NCBI RefSeq assembly: GCF_020907405.1
Contig: NZ_JAJJOE010000014.1
Location: forward strand, 62,001-126,000
Direction: 5' to 3'
From: Arthrobacter sp. zg-Y769
GTDB lineage: Bacteria; Actinomycetota; Actinomycetes; Actinomycetales; Micrococcaceae
DNA: 64,000 nucleotides
A model generated the notes under the pieces. It was given only the letters and a program-made list of their open reading frames with translations, was not told where the DNA came from and made no database searches. The position numbers were made by a program, and so were the translations under genes. Positions 35,347 through 44,252 of the stretch are shown here, piece after piece; the stretch's first letter is position 1; every line of letters begins with the position of its first letter.

Positions 35347-36144
35347 GTGGTCTCCGGTCTCGAGGACGTCACGCTTGCCACCATCGCACTTGTGGTGGTG
35401 GCGGGCCTGGCGGCCGGCTGGGTGGATGCCGTGGTAGGCGGCGGCGGGCTGATCCAGCTGCCGGCGCTGCTCCTCGTGCCCGGAATCAGCCCGGTCCAGG
35501 CGCTGGCGACCAACAAGATGGGCTCCATCTTCGGTACCACCACCAGTGCCGTGACCTACTATCGGCGTGCCCATCCAGACCTGCGGACGGCGCTGCCGAT
35601 GGCGGGTATCGCCCTGGCGGGAAGCTTCGGCGGGGCCATCCTGGCCGCCTCGCTGCCGTCGTCGGTCTTCAAACCCATTATCGTGGTGGCACTTATTGCC
35701 GTGGCCGTGTTTACCGCCACGAAACCAACCGTGGGCGAGCTGACGAAACTGCGCCACACCGGAGGCCGCCACTACGGCACCGCAGCCGGGATCGGCCTGG
35801 TGATCGGTTTCTATGACGGCTTGATCGGACCCGGCACCGGCTCCTTCCTGATCATTGCCATGGTCACCTTGCTGGGGTACAACTTCCTCGCGGCCAGCGC
35901 CAAGGCCAAGATCGTGAACATGGCGACGAACCTCGGTGCCCTGGCGTTTTTCCTGCCGAACGGATCGCTGCTCTGGGGGCTGGGCCTGGTGCTCGGGTTC
36001 GCCAATATGATCGGTGGCTATCTCGGTGCCCGGATGGCGGTAAAACAGGGCAGCAACTTCATCCGGATAGTTTTCCTGGTGGTGGTGGCCGCGCTGATCG
36101 TCAAGCTGGGCCACGATGTCTGGGTGGAGAACATTCGCGGCTAG
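35347..36144 (+). CDS. TSUP-family membrane transporter (TauE/SafE)
   Basis: This 265-residue permease has about eight transmembrane segments and the family signature GWVDAVVGGGGLIQLPALL near the N-terminus, repeated more weakly as GFYDGLIGPGTGSFLIIAM in the second half. TSUP proteins move sulfite, sulfoacetate or other organic anions, and the substrate cannot be assigned. The GTG at 35347 is seven bases after the proS stop, so it is probably co-transcribed. Its stop overlaps that of the convergent kinase-like gene. Confidence 0.9.
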   Translation: MVSGLEDVTLATIALVVVAGLAAGWVDAVVGGGGLIQLPALLLVPGISPVQALATNKMGSIFGTTTSAVTYYRRAHPDLRTALPMAGIALAGSFGGAILAASLPSSVFKPIIVVALIAVAVFTATKPTVGELTKLRHTGGRHYGTAAGIGLVIGFYDGLIGPGTGSFLIIAMVTLLGYNFLAASAKAKIVNMATNLGALAFFLPNGSLLWGLGLVLGFANMIGGYLGARMAVKQGSNFIRIVFLVVVAALIVKLGHDVWVENIRG

Positions 36145-37127
36145 GCCGCCGGCAGCTCCTCCACGGGCGGAATGCCCGGATGCCCCCGGCCGGTCAGCGC
36201 CGATGCCACCCAGACGGAGCGCTGTGCGTCGCCGTGCTGCCCTTCGCGCACGTAGTCCAGCGCGTTGGTTACCTCGCGCAGGACGCTCCAGTCCAGAGCT
36301 GCGTTCCGGTCCAGGCCGGCGGCGCTGCAGAGGGCTTCGAGCCGTGCCAGGAGCGAATCCTCCGGTGTAGAGGCGTCCAGGTCCCGCAGGCGGTTCCACA
36401 ACATCGGAGCGACCGCGTATTCGGGCTCGCCGAAGACCGCCTGGGGGTCAATGGCCGCGTATGCGTCCGGCTGTCCGGGGCGGGCCAGGACGTTGGCATA
36501 GTGCAGGTCCGCGTGCACCAGCACGTCCCGGGCAGACCGGCGTCCCACCGCGCCCCGGGTCTGGCAGACCTCAAGCGCGGCTTCCAGCAGCCAGCGTTCA
36601 AACGGGCGTCCAAGGGCGTCCCATTCCGCCGGCAGTTCGTCCGAGAGCTGTTCGGCGTGTTCGGCGAGGGAGGGGATGGCCGCCCAATGAGGGGAGTCGG
36701 ACCCGGGCAGCCCCAGACGCCGCACCAGCGAACCCCAGATCCGCACGGCATCCGCCATGTCCGCCTGTAGCAGCGTTCGGTCCGGGTTCAGGCGTTCCAG
36801 TACCAGGCAGGTTCCCGCGGCGTCCCGGTCCAGCAGCCGCACGGCACCGTTGCCGTCCCACAGTGCGAGGGCGGCAGCCTCGGTGGCTGCCTCCGGATGC
36901 GGAAACGGGAACTTCAGCACGGCCGGTGTGCCGTGGGCCGAACGCACGGGCAGCACCAGCGCCCCGTGTCCGTGCCAGGGCGCCGCACCGGGCGGATCGG
37001 GAACCAGCCGGAAGGCGGCGAGGCTGGTTTCGACCAACCCGGGCAGGTCCGCCACCCATGCCCGGCCGTCCCGGGTGCCGAGATAGCGTCGGCGCAGCGC
37101 ATCAGGGACGACGACGGCGGGTGCCAT
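36141..37127 (-). CDS. Aminoglycoside phosphotransferase-like kinase
   Basis: This 328-residue protein of the APH(6)/hydroxyurea-phosphotransferase type contains LVHADLHYANVL, the catalytic H-x-D-x4-N loop, and AIDPQAVFGEPEYAVA, in which the Asp chelates magnesium. ATP-lobe residues appear as VLKFPFPH and CLVLERL. The family includes streptomycin 6-kinases but also many housekeeping sugar or amino-alcohol kinases, so resistance should not be assumed. ATG at 37127 has AGGAGAAG upstream. It is transcribed with DUF4439 upstream (71-bp gap). Confidence 0.85.
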   Translation of the reverse strand: MAPAVVVPDALRRRYLGTRDGRAWVADLPGLVETSLAAFRLVPDPPGAAPWHGHGALVLPVRSAHGTPAVLKFPFPHPEAATEAAALALWDGNGAVRLLDRDAAGTCLVLERLNPDRTLLQADMADAVRIWGSLVRRLGLPGSDSPHWAAIPSLAEHAEQLSDELPAEWDALGRPFERWLLEAALEVCQTRGAVGRRSARDVLVHADLHYANVLARPGQPDAYAAIDPQAVFGEPEYAVAPMLWNRLRDLDASTPEDSLLARLEALCSAAGLDRNAALDWSVLREVTNALDYVREGQHGDAQRSVWVASALTGRGHPGIPPVEELPAA

Positions 37128-37198
37128 GCACTTCTCCTAGGCGGTTGCGGTTAAGTCTGCGGCGGGGTTGTCCAGGACGGACCGGGGGACCGGGCGGA

Positions 37199-38437
37199 TC
37201 AGTTCCACGGCAGGTCGTCCGGGACGGCAGCCAGGCCGGGCGTTGCGGGGACGGTGTCCGCTTCCAGATACAGTTCCCCCGAGACGGCGGCGAGGCGGCT
37301 GATCGCCCAGCCGCGCAGGTCGCCTTCGGACAACGCCACGAGGTCAGCGTAGACCGCCGGGAACTGCTGTTCCAGTGCGGGGAGGGCGCCGGAAGGATCC
37401 CGCAGGAAACCCGCATCCAAACGGTACGCGGCCACCGGTGCCACCGCCGGCAGACACAGGTCGGGCAGGTAGGCCACGGCGTCCGTGCCGCGGGATTCAT
37501 GCTCGGCACCGCGCCTGCGCCACTGCTCACCGAGATCTGCCGCGGGAGGATCCTGCGCCAGGGCAACCTCGTAGGCGTAGGCAGCCCCGAATTCAGCGTC
37601 AATGGCGGCCTTCAGGGCAGCGGCCGCGTCCGGCGCCGCGGCGTCCGTTCCAGCCGCGTCACTTACAGCCGTGTCACCGGATGAAGTTTCCGTCCCGGTT
37701 TCCGGTTCCGCGGCCTTTTCTCCGGTGCCGGCATCCGGACAGGCCGGCGGGGTCTGATCCGTCCCAGGACCGCCGGTTGGTGACGTGCCGGGAGCCGGAT
37801 TTCCGGCGCCCGGGGCGATGGTTTCCGGCACGGGCAGGTCGTAAAGGCCTGCGGCACGGACGGCCCAAACCTGCTGGGCGGCTCCGGTCGCGGCCAGCAG
37901 GCGGGCCGTCCCGGCGTCGGCCCGCCACGCGGACCGGAGATTGGTCCGTGCGGAAGCGGCCAGGGTCTGTACGTAGTGCTCCGGGTTCCCGGAAGCGCCG
38001 GAAGCGCCGGAGGAGCCGGCCCGGTCCGAACCGGCTGTACCGGCAACATCGAACGGTTCCTCAAAGCTGCGTCGGGATGCGGAAGGTTCCCGCCCGGTAC
38101 CGGTCAGCAGGGCGGCCTGCGTCCGCAGTCCCTCGGCCTGCGCCAGGAACTCCGCTGCTTCGGGGTTCTTCCCGGCATCGGCCAGTACCCGTGCCTCGGC
38201 CGCGAGGTTCAGCGCACCGTCCCGTGCCTGGGCCAGGGCAATTCCCGAAAAGGTCCGGCCGCGGTCCGATGCGTCTCCGGTATCGGCCACCAGGCCGAAG
38301 CTGAGGACCACGGCGCCCAATGCGAGGAACAACACAAGACGCCGCGCACCGGCACCCGCGCGCCTGAGCCCGCGGGCACGCGCAGGCTCGGCTCCGGGGG
38401 TTTCCAAGGGCTCATCCACAACAGTCGATGATGTCAC
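37199..38437 (-). CDS. DUF4439 ferritin-like membrane-anchored protein
   Basis: This 412-residue protein has one transmembrane segment near the N-terminus (LVLFLALGAVVLSFGLVA), an extracytoplasmic region with Ala-rich helices (70-190), a low-complexity Gly/Pro/Thr/Glu linker (205-265), and a C-terminal four-helix domain of the DUF4439 (ferritin-like) type starting AALKAAIDAEFGAAYAYEVAL. The carboxylates in EFGAAYAYE and EHESRG could bind metal. It starts at GTG 38437 and is divergent from rimP, a typical arrangement in Arthrobacter. The function is unknown. Confidence 0.85.
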   Translation of the reverse strand: MTSSTVVDEPLETPGAEPARARGLRRAGAGARRLVLFLALGAVVLSFGLVADTGDASDRGRTFSGIALAQARDGALNLAAEARVLADAGKNPEAAEFLAQAEGLRTQAALLTGTGREPSASRRSFEEPFDVAGTAGSDRAGSSGASGASGNPEHYVQTLAASARTNLRSAWRADAGTARLLAATGAAQQVWAVRAAGLYDLPVPETIAPGAGNPAPGTSPTGGPGTDQTPPACPDAGTGEKAAEPETGTETSSGDTAVSDAAGTDAAAPDAAAALKAAIDAEFGAAYAYEVALAQDPPAADLGEQWRRRGAEHESRGTDAVAYLPDLCLPAVAPVAAYRLDAGFLRDPSGALPALEQQFPAVYADLVALSEGDLRGWAISRLAAVSGELYLEADTVPATPGLAAVPDDLPWN

Positions 38438-38523
38438 GAACCCGCTCTCATCTGCATCGATGCCTCAAGGCCTGAGGAATGTCGGTAGTCTAGGACTACA
38501 ACAACATCTAGTGGGAGGCAGCT

Positions 38524-39150
38524 ATGGCGGTTCGGCCCAACCCCAAAAAAGACACGTCGTCGGATTACCGCAGGAATGCGATGCGTGCAGAAGTAGCCGC
38601 GGAGACGCAGCGGCTAAAGAATTACCTGGCCCCCACGGTAGAGATGCAGGATTTGTTCCTCGAAGACATCGAGATCAAAATGACCGGTGCCCACCGCACT
38701 GTCCATGTCATCGTCGACCTTCCCGAGGACCAGCCCGGAGGCGTCAGCCTGGACCGGATTTCGGCCGCGGCCCAGGTGATTTCCGAGGCAATGGATAACG
38801 ATCCGGGCGACGACGGACGCCCCTACAACCTCGAGGTTTCGTCCCCCGGGGTTTCCCGTCCCCTTACCGAGCCGCGCCATTGGCGCCGCAACGCGGGCCG
38901 CATGGTGTCCGTCTCCATGCTCCACGGGGACGACGTTATGGGACGGCTCGTTTCCGTCGAGGAAGACGGCATTACGTTAATACCGGAACTTCCGGTCAAG
39001 AAAGGGATGAAGGCCAAGCAGGGGGACCCGGTCCGCCTGGCATTCGCCGACATCCGCAAGGGGCGCGTTGAAGTTGAATTCGCCCACCTTGAAGACGACC
39101 CGGCTGGCGAGGACGCCCCGGATGATGAAACCACAGCTGAGGAGGCCTAG
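38524..39150 (+). CDS. rimP: Ribosome maturation factor RimP
   Basis: This 208-residue protein helps 30S subunit maturation. The N-terminal domain carries VHVIVDLP and SLDRISAAAQVISEAMD, followed by the hallmark YNLEVSSPGVSRPL and an SH3-like C-terminal domain. An acidic tail (DDPAGEDAPDDETTAEEA) is extra compared with E. coli. ATG 38524 has GGGAGGCAGCT upstream. The next gene begins at the base after the stop, so rimP leads the rimP-nusA-ylxR-infB-rbfA operon. Confidence 0.94.
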   Translation: MAVRPNPKKDTSSDYRRNAMRAEVAAETQRLKNYLAPTVEMQDLFLEDIEIKMTGAHRTVHVIVDLPEDQPGGVSLDRISAAAQVISEAMDNDPGDDGRPYNLEVSSPGVSRPLTEPRHWRRNAGRMVSVSMLHGDDVMGRLVSVEEDGITLIPELPVKKGMKAKQGDPVRLAFADIRKGRVEVEFAHLEDDPAGEDAPDDETTAEEA

Positions 39151-40122
39151 ATGGAAATAGATATGAGTGCGCTGAGGCTGCTGGAACGCGAACGGGAGAT
39201 CCCCCTGGATCTCCTCGTGCCGACCATTGAGCAGGCCCTGCTGGTTGCGTACCACAAGACCAACGGCGCCCAGGACCAGGCGCGGGCGGAACTGGACCGG
39301 AAGACCGGCCACGTCACTATCTGGGCCGCGGAGCTCGACGACGACGGAGCCACGGTGGGCGAGTTCGACGACACCCCCGCAGGCTTTGGCCGGATCGCCG
39401 CCAGCACGGCCCGGCAGATCATCCTGCAGCGGCTTCGCGACGTCGAGGATGACAACATCCTCGGTGAGTTCAAGGGCCGCGAAGGTGAACTGGTCTCCGG
39501 CCAGATCCAGCAGGGCAACAATCCGCACATGATCCAGGTGAACCTGGGTTCGGTGGAGGCGCTGCTGCCCCCGCCCGAGCAGGTTCCGGGGGAGAAGTAC
39601 CTTCACGGCTCCCGTCTGCGTGCTTTCGTCGTGGACGTGCGCCGCGGTTTCAAGGGCCCGTCCATCACGCTGTCCCGCTCCCACCCCGGCCTGGTCCGCA
39701 AGCTTTTCGAACTGGAAGTTCCGGAAATCGCGGACGGCAGCGTGGAAATCGTGGCGCTGGCACGCGAAGCCGGACACCGTTCCAAGATCGCGGTCAAGGC
39801 CAACATTCCGGGCATCAACGCCAAGGGTGCATGCATCGGCGAGATGGGCTCCCGCGTCCGGGCCGTCATGAACGAGCTGCACGACGAGAAGATCGACATT
39901 GTCGACTTCAGCGAGGATCCGGCAACGTTCATTGCCAACTCCCTCTCGCCGTCGCGCGTGAACTCCGTGACCATCATCGATGAGGACCTGAGGTCCGCGC
40001 GGGTAGTGGTTCCCGACTACCAGCTCTCCCTGGCGATCGGCAAGGAAGGCCAGAATGCCCGGCTCGCGGCAAAGCTGACCGGCTGGCGGATCGATATCGT
40101 TTCCGACGCGAAGGCCTCCTAG
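39151..40122 (+). CDS. nusA: Transcription termination/antitermination factor NusA
   Basis: This 323-residue NusA binds RNA polymerase and nascent RNA. It has an N-terminal polymerase-binding domain (1-125), an S1 domain (about 130-195) and two KH domains ([18 protein letters not shown] and [18 protein letters not shown]). It lacks the acidic C-terminal repeats of E. coli NusA, which is normal for actinobacteria. The start codon follows the rimP stop without a gap. The internal ATG at 39163 could also serve. Confidence 0.95.
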   Translation: MEIDMSALRLLEREREIPLDLLVPTIEQALLVAYHKTNGAQDQARAELDRKTGHVTIWAAELDDDGATVGEFDDTPAGFGRIAASTARQIILQRLRDVEDDNILGEFKGREGELVSGQIQQGNNPHMIQVNLGSVEALLPPPEQVPGEKYLHGSRLRAFVVDVRRGFKGPSITLSRSHPGLVRKLFELEVPEIADGSVEIVALAREAGHRSKIAVKANIPGINAKGACIGEMGSRVRAVMNELHDEKIDIVDFSEDPATFIANSLSPSRVNSVTIIDEDLRSARVVVPDYQLSLAIGKEGQNARLAAKLTGWRIDIVSDAKAS

Positions 40123-40171
40123 GCTGCCGGTGCCGGAAGCGGATGCGGCGCCGGACAAGAAAGGCGCTAGA

Positions 40172-40567
40172 ATGTATAAGGCCGGGTCACCCTCCGCGTC
40201 CCATTCACCGGCAGCCGCTTCCGGCGCTGCCCCGGGAAATCGGGTATCCAGGCACGTTCCACAGCGAACGTGCATAGGGTGCAGGAAAAAGGATGACCAA
40301 GCTGTTCTGCTGCGGTTGGTTCGTGTCAGCATGGAAGGCGGCAACGCCGTTCATGTCGACGAGGACCGCCGAATGCCTGGAAGGGGTGCCTGGTTGCACC
40401 CCGACACGGCATGCCTGAGATTGGCAGTGAAACGTTCGGGCTTTCCACGGGCCTTCAAGGGTTCCGCGGAAATATCGGACGTCGAACGTTGGTTCAAGGC
40501 CCTTGGGAACGTTCCGACCGGGAACGGACCCAAAACCGTCCAACCTGAAAGCGGGTCAGAAATCTGA
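40172..40567 (+). CDS. ylxR: YlxR family RNA-binding protein
   Basis: This protein of about 131 residues is coded between nusA and infB, the conserved position of ylxR. It has the RTCIGCRKK motif, RGAWLHPDTACLRLA and a basic surface that suggests RNA binding. The ATG at 40172 follows AAGAAAGG with eight bases of spacing; a GTG at 40130 would add 14 residues. The N-terminal 28 residues are Ser/Ala-rich and the C-terminal tail is short. YlxR has been linked to control of metabolic genes in Bacillus, but its role here is open. Confidence 0.88.
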   Translation: MYKAGSPSASHSPAAASGAAPGNRVSRHVPQRTCIGCRKKDDQAVLLRLVRVSMEGGNAVHVDEDRRMPGRGAWLHPDTACLRLAVKRSGFPRAFKGSAEISDVERWFKALGNVPTGNGPKTVQPESGSEI

Positions 40568-40618
40568 TGGAAACCCGATGAGTACCCAGCGATGAGTACT
40601 TTGTTGTGCTCTGTGATG

Positions 40619-40688
40619 GGCTTCGCTGCAACTGCAGTGAAAGCCCGCAGTAAATAGACGGTTCGTACCTGGCTCGGTGCGGACCGAG
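40619..40688 (+). promoter_or_regulatory. infB leader hairpins
   Basis: In the 132-nt gap before infB, GGGCTTCGCTGCA pairs with TGCAGTGAAAGCCC (40619-40647), and CTCGGT-GCGG-ACCGAG (40673-40688) is a perfect hairpin that ends two bases before the AGGAG ribosome-binding site. The second could mask or expose initiation. Confidence 0.45.
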
Positions 40689-40699
40689 ACAGGAGAAAT

Positions 40700-43618
40700 G
40701 TGGCCAAGGTCCGCGTACACGAGCTTGCTAAAGAGCTCGGCATTACCTCGAAGGATGCAGTTGCAAAACTGCAGGAACTGGGCGAATTCGTCCGTTCCGC
40801 CTCATCCACCATCGAGGCCCCGGTAGTCAAGAAGCTTCGAGGCGCCTTCCCGGCGCCTGAAAACAAGGCTGCCGCTTCCCCGGCAGCCCCCTCCAAGGCA
40901 GACGCCTCTGCGTCCAAGCCTGCATCGCCGTCGCCCAAGCCCGGCAAGCCTGCTCCGGCAGCTCCCGCAGCTGAGCAGCAGGCCGCTCCGGCAGCTCCCG
41001 CAGCTGAGCAGCAGGCCGCTCCGGCGCCCGCTGCGCCTGCAGAGGCTGCTCCGGCAGCGCCCGCAGCCGAAGCACCGGCAACGCCGGCTCCGGCCGCGGA
41101 ATCCGCTGCACCCGAAGCAGCCAAGGAGGATGCCGCCAAGGCGCCGTCCTCTTCGGCTCCCCGTCCCGGTGCTCCGCGCCCCGGCGCCGGTGGACCCCGT
41201 CCGGGCAACAATCCGTTTGCACCCTCCCAGGGCATGCCGCGTCCGCGTGGCCGCGGCGACGGTGAGCGGGGAGCCGGCGCACCGCGTCCGGGCAACAACC
41301 CCTTCGCCACCTCGCAGGGCATGCCGCGTCCGGGTGGACGCCGCGATGAGGCCGAACGCTCCGGTACGCCGGGTGCAGCAGGTCCCCGTCCCGCAGCCGG
41401 TGCCGGTGGACCCCGTCCCGGCGCACCGCGTCCGGGTGCACCGCGTCCCGGTGCTCCCCGTCCGGGTGCACCGCGTCCGGGCACGCCCCGTCCGGCAGGA
41501 GCAGGCGCCGGCGGCGCACGCCCCACACCGGGCATGATGCCTAACCGCACCGAGCGTCCGGCAGCTCCGGGACGTCCCGGCGCAGCAGGACCGCGCCGCG
41601 GACCGGGCGGAGCCCCGGGTACCGGCGGCGGCGGCGCACCTGTAGGCGGCGGCTTCGGCAAGGGCGGCCGCGGACGCGGCGGCACTGCCGGTGCTTTCGG
41701 CAAGGGCGGCGCAGGCCGCGGCAAGCAGCGCAAGTCGAAGCGGGCAAAGCGGCAGGAACTGGAGCAGATGTCAGCTCCTTCGCTGGGCGGCGTTTCGGTA
41801 CCCCGCGGTGACGGCAACACTGTTGTCCGTCTGCGCCGCGGCGCGTCCATCACGGACTTCGCCGACAAGATCGAGGCTAACCCCGCAGCACTCGTGACCG
41901 TTCTGTTCCACCTCGGTGAAATGGCAACGGCCACGCAGTCCCTGGATGAAGGCACGTTCGACATCCTGGGCGCCGAACTGGGCTACAAGATCCAGGTTGT
42001 CTCACCGGAAGACGAAGAGCGCGAACTGCTGAGCACGTTCGACATCGACTTCGAGGCGGAACTTGAAGCCGAAGGCGACGAAGAGCTTGAGGCACGTCCT
42101 CCGGTAGTCACCATCATGGGTCACGTTGACCACGGTAAGACCCGCCTGCTGGACGCCATCCGCAACTCGAACGTTGTCGAGGGCGAACACGGCGGCATCA
42201 CCCAGCACATCGGTGCCTACCAGATTCAGTTCGACCATGAAGGCGCAACGCGTCCCATCACCTTCATCGATACTCCGGGCCACGAGGCGTTTACCGCCAT
42301 GCGTGCCCGTGGTGCCAAGGTCACCGACATTGCCGTCCTGGTTGTCGCAGCCGACGACGGCGTTATGCCGCAGACGGTGGAAGCACTCAACCACGCGCAG
42401 GCTGCCGATGTGCCGATCGTGGTCGCTGTGAACAAGATCGATAAGGAAGGCGCCAACCCGGAGAAGGTCCGCGGCCAGCTGACCGAATACGGACTGGTTC
42501 CGGAAGAATACGGTGGCGACACCATGTTCGTGGAGGTCTCTGCCCGGCAGAACCTCAACATTGACGCCCTGCTCGAAGCCGTGCTGCTTACCGCAGACGC
42601 TGCCTTGGACATGCGTGCCAACCCGAACAAGGATGCCCGCGGTATCGCGATCGAAGCCAACCTGGACAAGGGCCGCGGCGCAGTAGCAACTGTGCTGGTC
42701 CAGTCCGGAACGCTGAAGGTCGGCGACACGATCGTGGCGGGAACGGCCCACGGCCGCGTCCGTGCCATGTTCGACGAGAACGGCGACAACGTCACCGAAG
42801 CCGGACCGTCGCGTCCGGTCCAGGTGCTCGGCCTGTCCAACGTTCCCCGCGCCGGCGACACCTTCTTCGTGACCGACGATGAGCGTACCGCCCGCCAGAT
42901 CGCTGAAAAGCGTGAGGCTGCGGACCGCAACGCCGCACTGGCCAAGCGCCGCAAGCGCATCAGCCTCGAGGACTTCGACCAGGCCGTTGCTGACGGCAAG
43001 GTCGACACCCTTAACCTCATCCTCAAGGGTGACGTTTCCGGTGCCGTGGAAGCCCTGGAAGACTCGCTGCTCAAGATCGACGTCGGCGAAGGCGTGCAGC
43101 TGCGCGTCATCCACCGCGGCGTCGGTGCCATCACGCAGAACGACGTCAACCTGGCGACGGTGGACAACGCCGTCATCATCGGCTTCAACGTCAAGCCTGC
43201 TGAGCGCGTTGCCGACCTGGCAGAGCGTGAAGGCGTGGACATGCGCTTCTACTCGGTCATATACGCAGCAATCGATGACATTGAGCTTGCACTCAAGGGC
43301 ATGCTCAAGCCCGAGTACGAGGAAGTCCAGCTCGGCACCGCCGAGGTCCGCGAAGTCTTCCGTTCCTCCAAGTTCGGAAACATCGCCGGCTCGATCGTCC
43401 GCTCCGGTGTCATCCGCCGCAACGCCAAGGCACGGGTTACCCGCGAGGGCAAGCTCATCGGTGACAACCTCACTGTTGACTCGCTCAAGCGGTTCAAGGA
43501 CGACGCCACCGAGGTCCGCACGGACTTCGAATGTGGTATCGGCCTGGGCTCGTTCAACGACGTCCGCGAAGGCGACATTATCGAGACCTTCGAGATGCGC
43601 GAGAAGCCGCGCGTCTAG
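40700..43618 (+). CDS. infB: Translation initiation factor IF-2
   Basis: IF-2 is the GTPase that places initiator tRNA on the ribosome. The 972-residue form has an N-terminal domain ([16 protein letters not shown]), a low-complexity region of roughly residues 50-345 rich in Ala/Pro/Gly with [10 protein letters not shown] repeats, a conserved basic stretch ([13 protein letters not shown]), then G domain with GHVDHGKT (474-481), DTPGHE and NKID, and domains II-IV. Start is GTG at 40700 with AGGAGAAAT. Within the repeats a 33-bp unit is duplicated exactly at 40952-40984 and 40985-41017. Confidence 0.96.
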   Translation: MAKVRVHELAKELGITSKDAVAKLQELGEFVRSASSTIEAPVVKKLRGAFPAPENKAAASPAAPSKADASASKPASPSPKPGKPAPAAPAAEQQAAPAAPAAEQQAAPAPAAPAEAAPAAPAAEAPATPAPAAESAAPEAAKEDAAKAPSSSAPRPGAPRPGAGGPRPGNNPFAPSQGMPRPRGRGDGERGAGAPRPGNNPFATSQGMPRPGGRRDEAERSGTPGAAGPRPAAGAGGPRPGAPRPGAPRPGAPRPGAPRPGTPRPAGAGAGGARPTPGMMPNRTERPAAPGRPGAAGPRRGPGGAPGTGGGGAPVGGGFGKGGRGRGGTAGAFGKGGAGRGKQRKSKRAKRQELEQMSAPSLGGVSVPRGDGNTVVRLRRGASITDFADKIEANPAALVTVLFHLGEMATATQSLDEGTFDILGAELGYKIQVVSPEDEERELLSTFDIDFEAELEAEGDEELEARPPVVTIMGHVDHGKTRLLDAIRNSNVVEGEHGGITQHIGAYQIQFDHEGATRPITFIDTPGHEAFTAMRARGAKVTDIAVLVVAADDGVMPQTVEALNHAQAADVPIVVAVNKIDKEGANPEKVRGQLTEYGLVPEEYGGDTMFVEVSARQNLNIDALLEAVLLTADAALDMRANPNKDARGIAIEANLDKGRGAVATVLVQSGTLKVGDTIVAGTAHGRVRAMFDENGDNVTEAGPSRPVQVLGLSNVPRAGDTFFVTDDERTARQIAEKREAADRNAALAKRRKRISLEDFDQAVADGKVDTLNLILKGDVSGAVEALEDSLLKIDVGEGVQLRVIHRGVGAITQNDVNLATVDNAVIIGFNVKPAERVADLAEREGVDMRFYSVIYAAIDDIELALKGMLKPEYEEVQLGTAEVREVFRSSKFGNIAGSIVRSGVIRRNAKARVTREGKLIGDNLTVDSLKRFKDDATEVRTDFECGIGLGSFNDVREGDIIETFEMREKPRV
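40952..41017 (+). repeat. 33-bp exact tandem duplication inside infB
   Basis: The unit codes [11 protein letters not shown] and occurs twice in phase, with a third partial copy following. It makes the IF-2 linker length-variable. Confidence 0.8.
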
Positions 43619-43625
43619 TCTGTGG

Positions 43626-43656
43626 CCGCGGCCGTCGGGTATCCCGGCGGCCGCGG
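43626..43656 (+). promoter_or_regulatory. Intercistronic hairpin between infB and rbfA
   Basis: CCGCGGCCG-T-CGGG-TAT-CCCG-G-CGGCCGCGG is a 13-bp stem starting seven bases after the infB stop. It lies in the middle of an operon, so it may be an attenuator or a stabilising or processing element rather than the true terminator. Confidence 0.6.
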
Positions 43657-43689
43657 GTACTTGTTTCCAGTCTTTAGTAAGGAGAGGTA

Positions 43690-44163
43690 ATGGCAGATCC
43701 AGCACGCGCTGCGAAACTCGCTGACCGTATCAAGGTAGTAGTTGCCCAGGCGCTCGAGCGGCGGATCAAGGATCCCCGGTTGGGATTTGTGACCATCACC
43801 GACGCGCGGGTCACCAACGATCTGCAGCACGCCACTTTGTACTACACGGTGTTCGGCGACGAGGAACAGCAGGCAGACACCAAGGCAGCCCTGGAATCCG
43901 CACGCGGAATCCTGCGCGCCGAGGTGGGTAAGAACATCACCGTCCGCCTGACGCCTACGCTCGAATTCGTTGCCGACGAGATTCCGGTTAACGCCGGTCA
44001 CCTCGAGGAACTGATCCGGGCAGCCAAACAGCGCGACGCCGAACTGGCAGCGCTCAAGGAAGGTGCCACGTACGCCGGTGACGCCGACCCGTACCGCAAG
44101 GACGACGAGGACTTCGACGAAGACCTCGAATCCGACGCTCCGGTCGACTCCGACGCCAAGTAG
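43690..44163 (+). CDS. rbfA: Ribosome-binding factor A
   Basis: This 157-residue KH-like factor is needed for 30S maturation and 16S 5'-end processing. Typical segments are RIKVVVAQALERRIKDPRLGFVTITDARVT, given here in part, and RILRAEVGKNI-like SARGILRAEVGKNITVR. The C-terminal 40 residues are an acidic Asp/Glu extension, often seen in actinobacteria. AAGGAGAGGTA precedes the ATG. It is the last gene of the rimP operon. Confidence 0.95.
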   Translation: MADPARAAKLADRIKVVVAQALERRIKDPRLGFVTITDARVTNDLQHATLYYTVFGDEEQQADTKAALESARGILRAEVGKNITVRLTPTLEFVADEIPVNAGHLEELIRAAKQRDAELAALKEGATYAGDADPYRKDDEDFDEDLESDAPVDSDAK

Positions 44164-44178
44164 TTTCCAAGCGCCCTC

Positions 44179-44218
44179 AAAAGGGAGCGGTTCCGTTTAT
44201 GCGGAACCGCTCCCTTTT
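44179..44218. terminator. Bidirectional terminator after rbfA
   Basis: A perfect 17-bp stem AAAAGGGAGCGGTTCCG / CGGAACCGCTCCCTTTT with a six-base loop and A/T ends on both sides separates rbfA from the convergent aminotransferase gene. Confidence 0.92.
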
Positions 44219-44252
44219 TCGCAGCCCAATCTGCCCCGCGCTGCCTTAGGTA

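Noticed and set aside
36141-37127. An aminoglycoside resistance gene.
   Set aside because: The APH fold is clear, but the family contains many housekeeping kinases and the context gives no sign of a resistance cassette.
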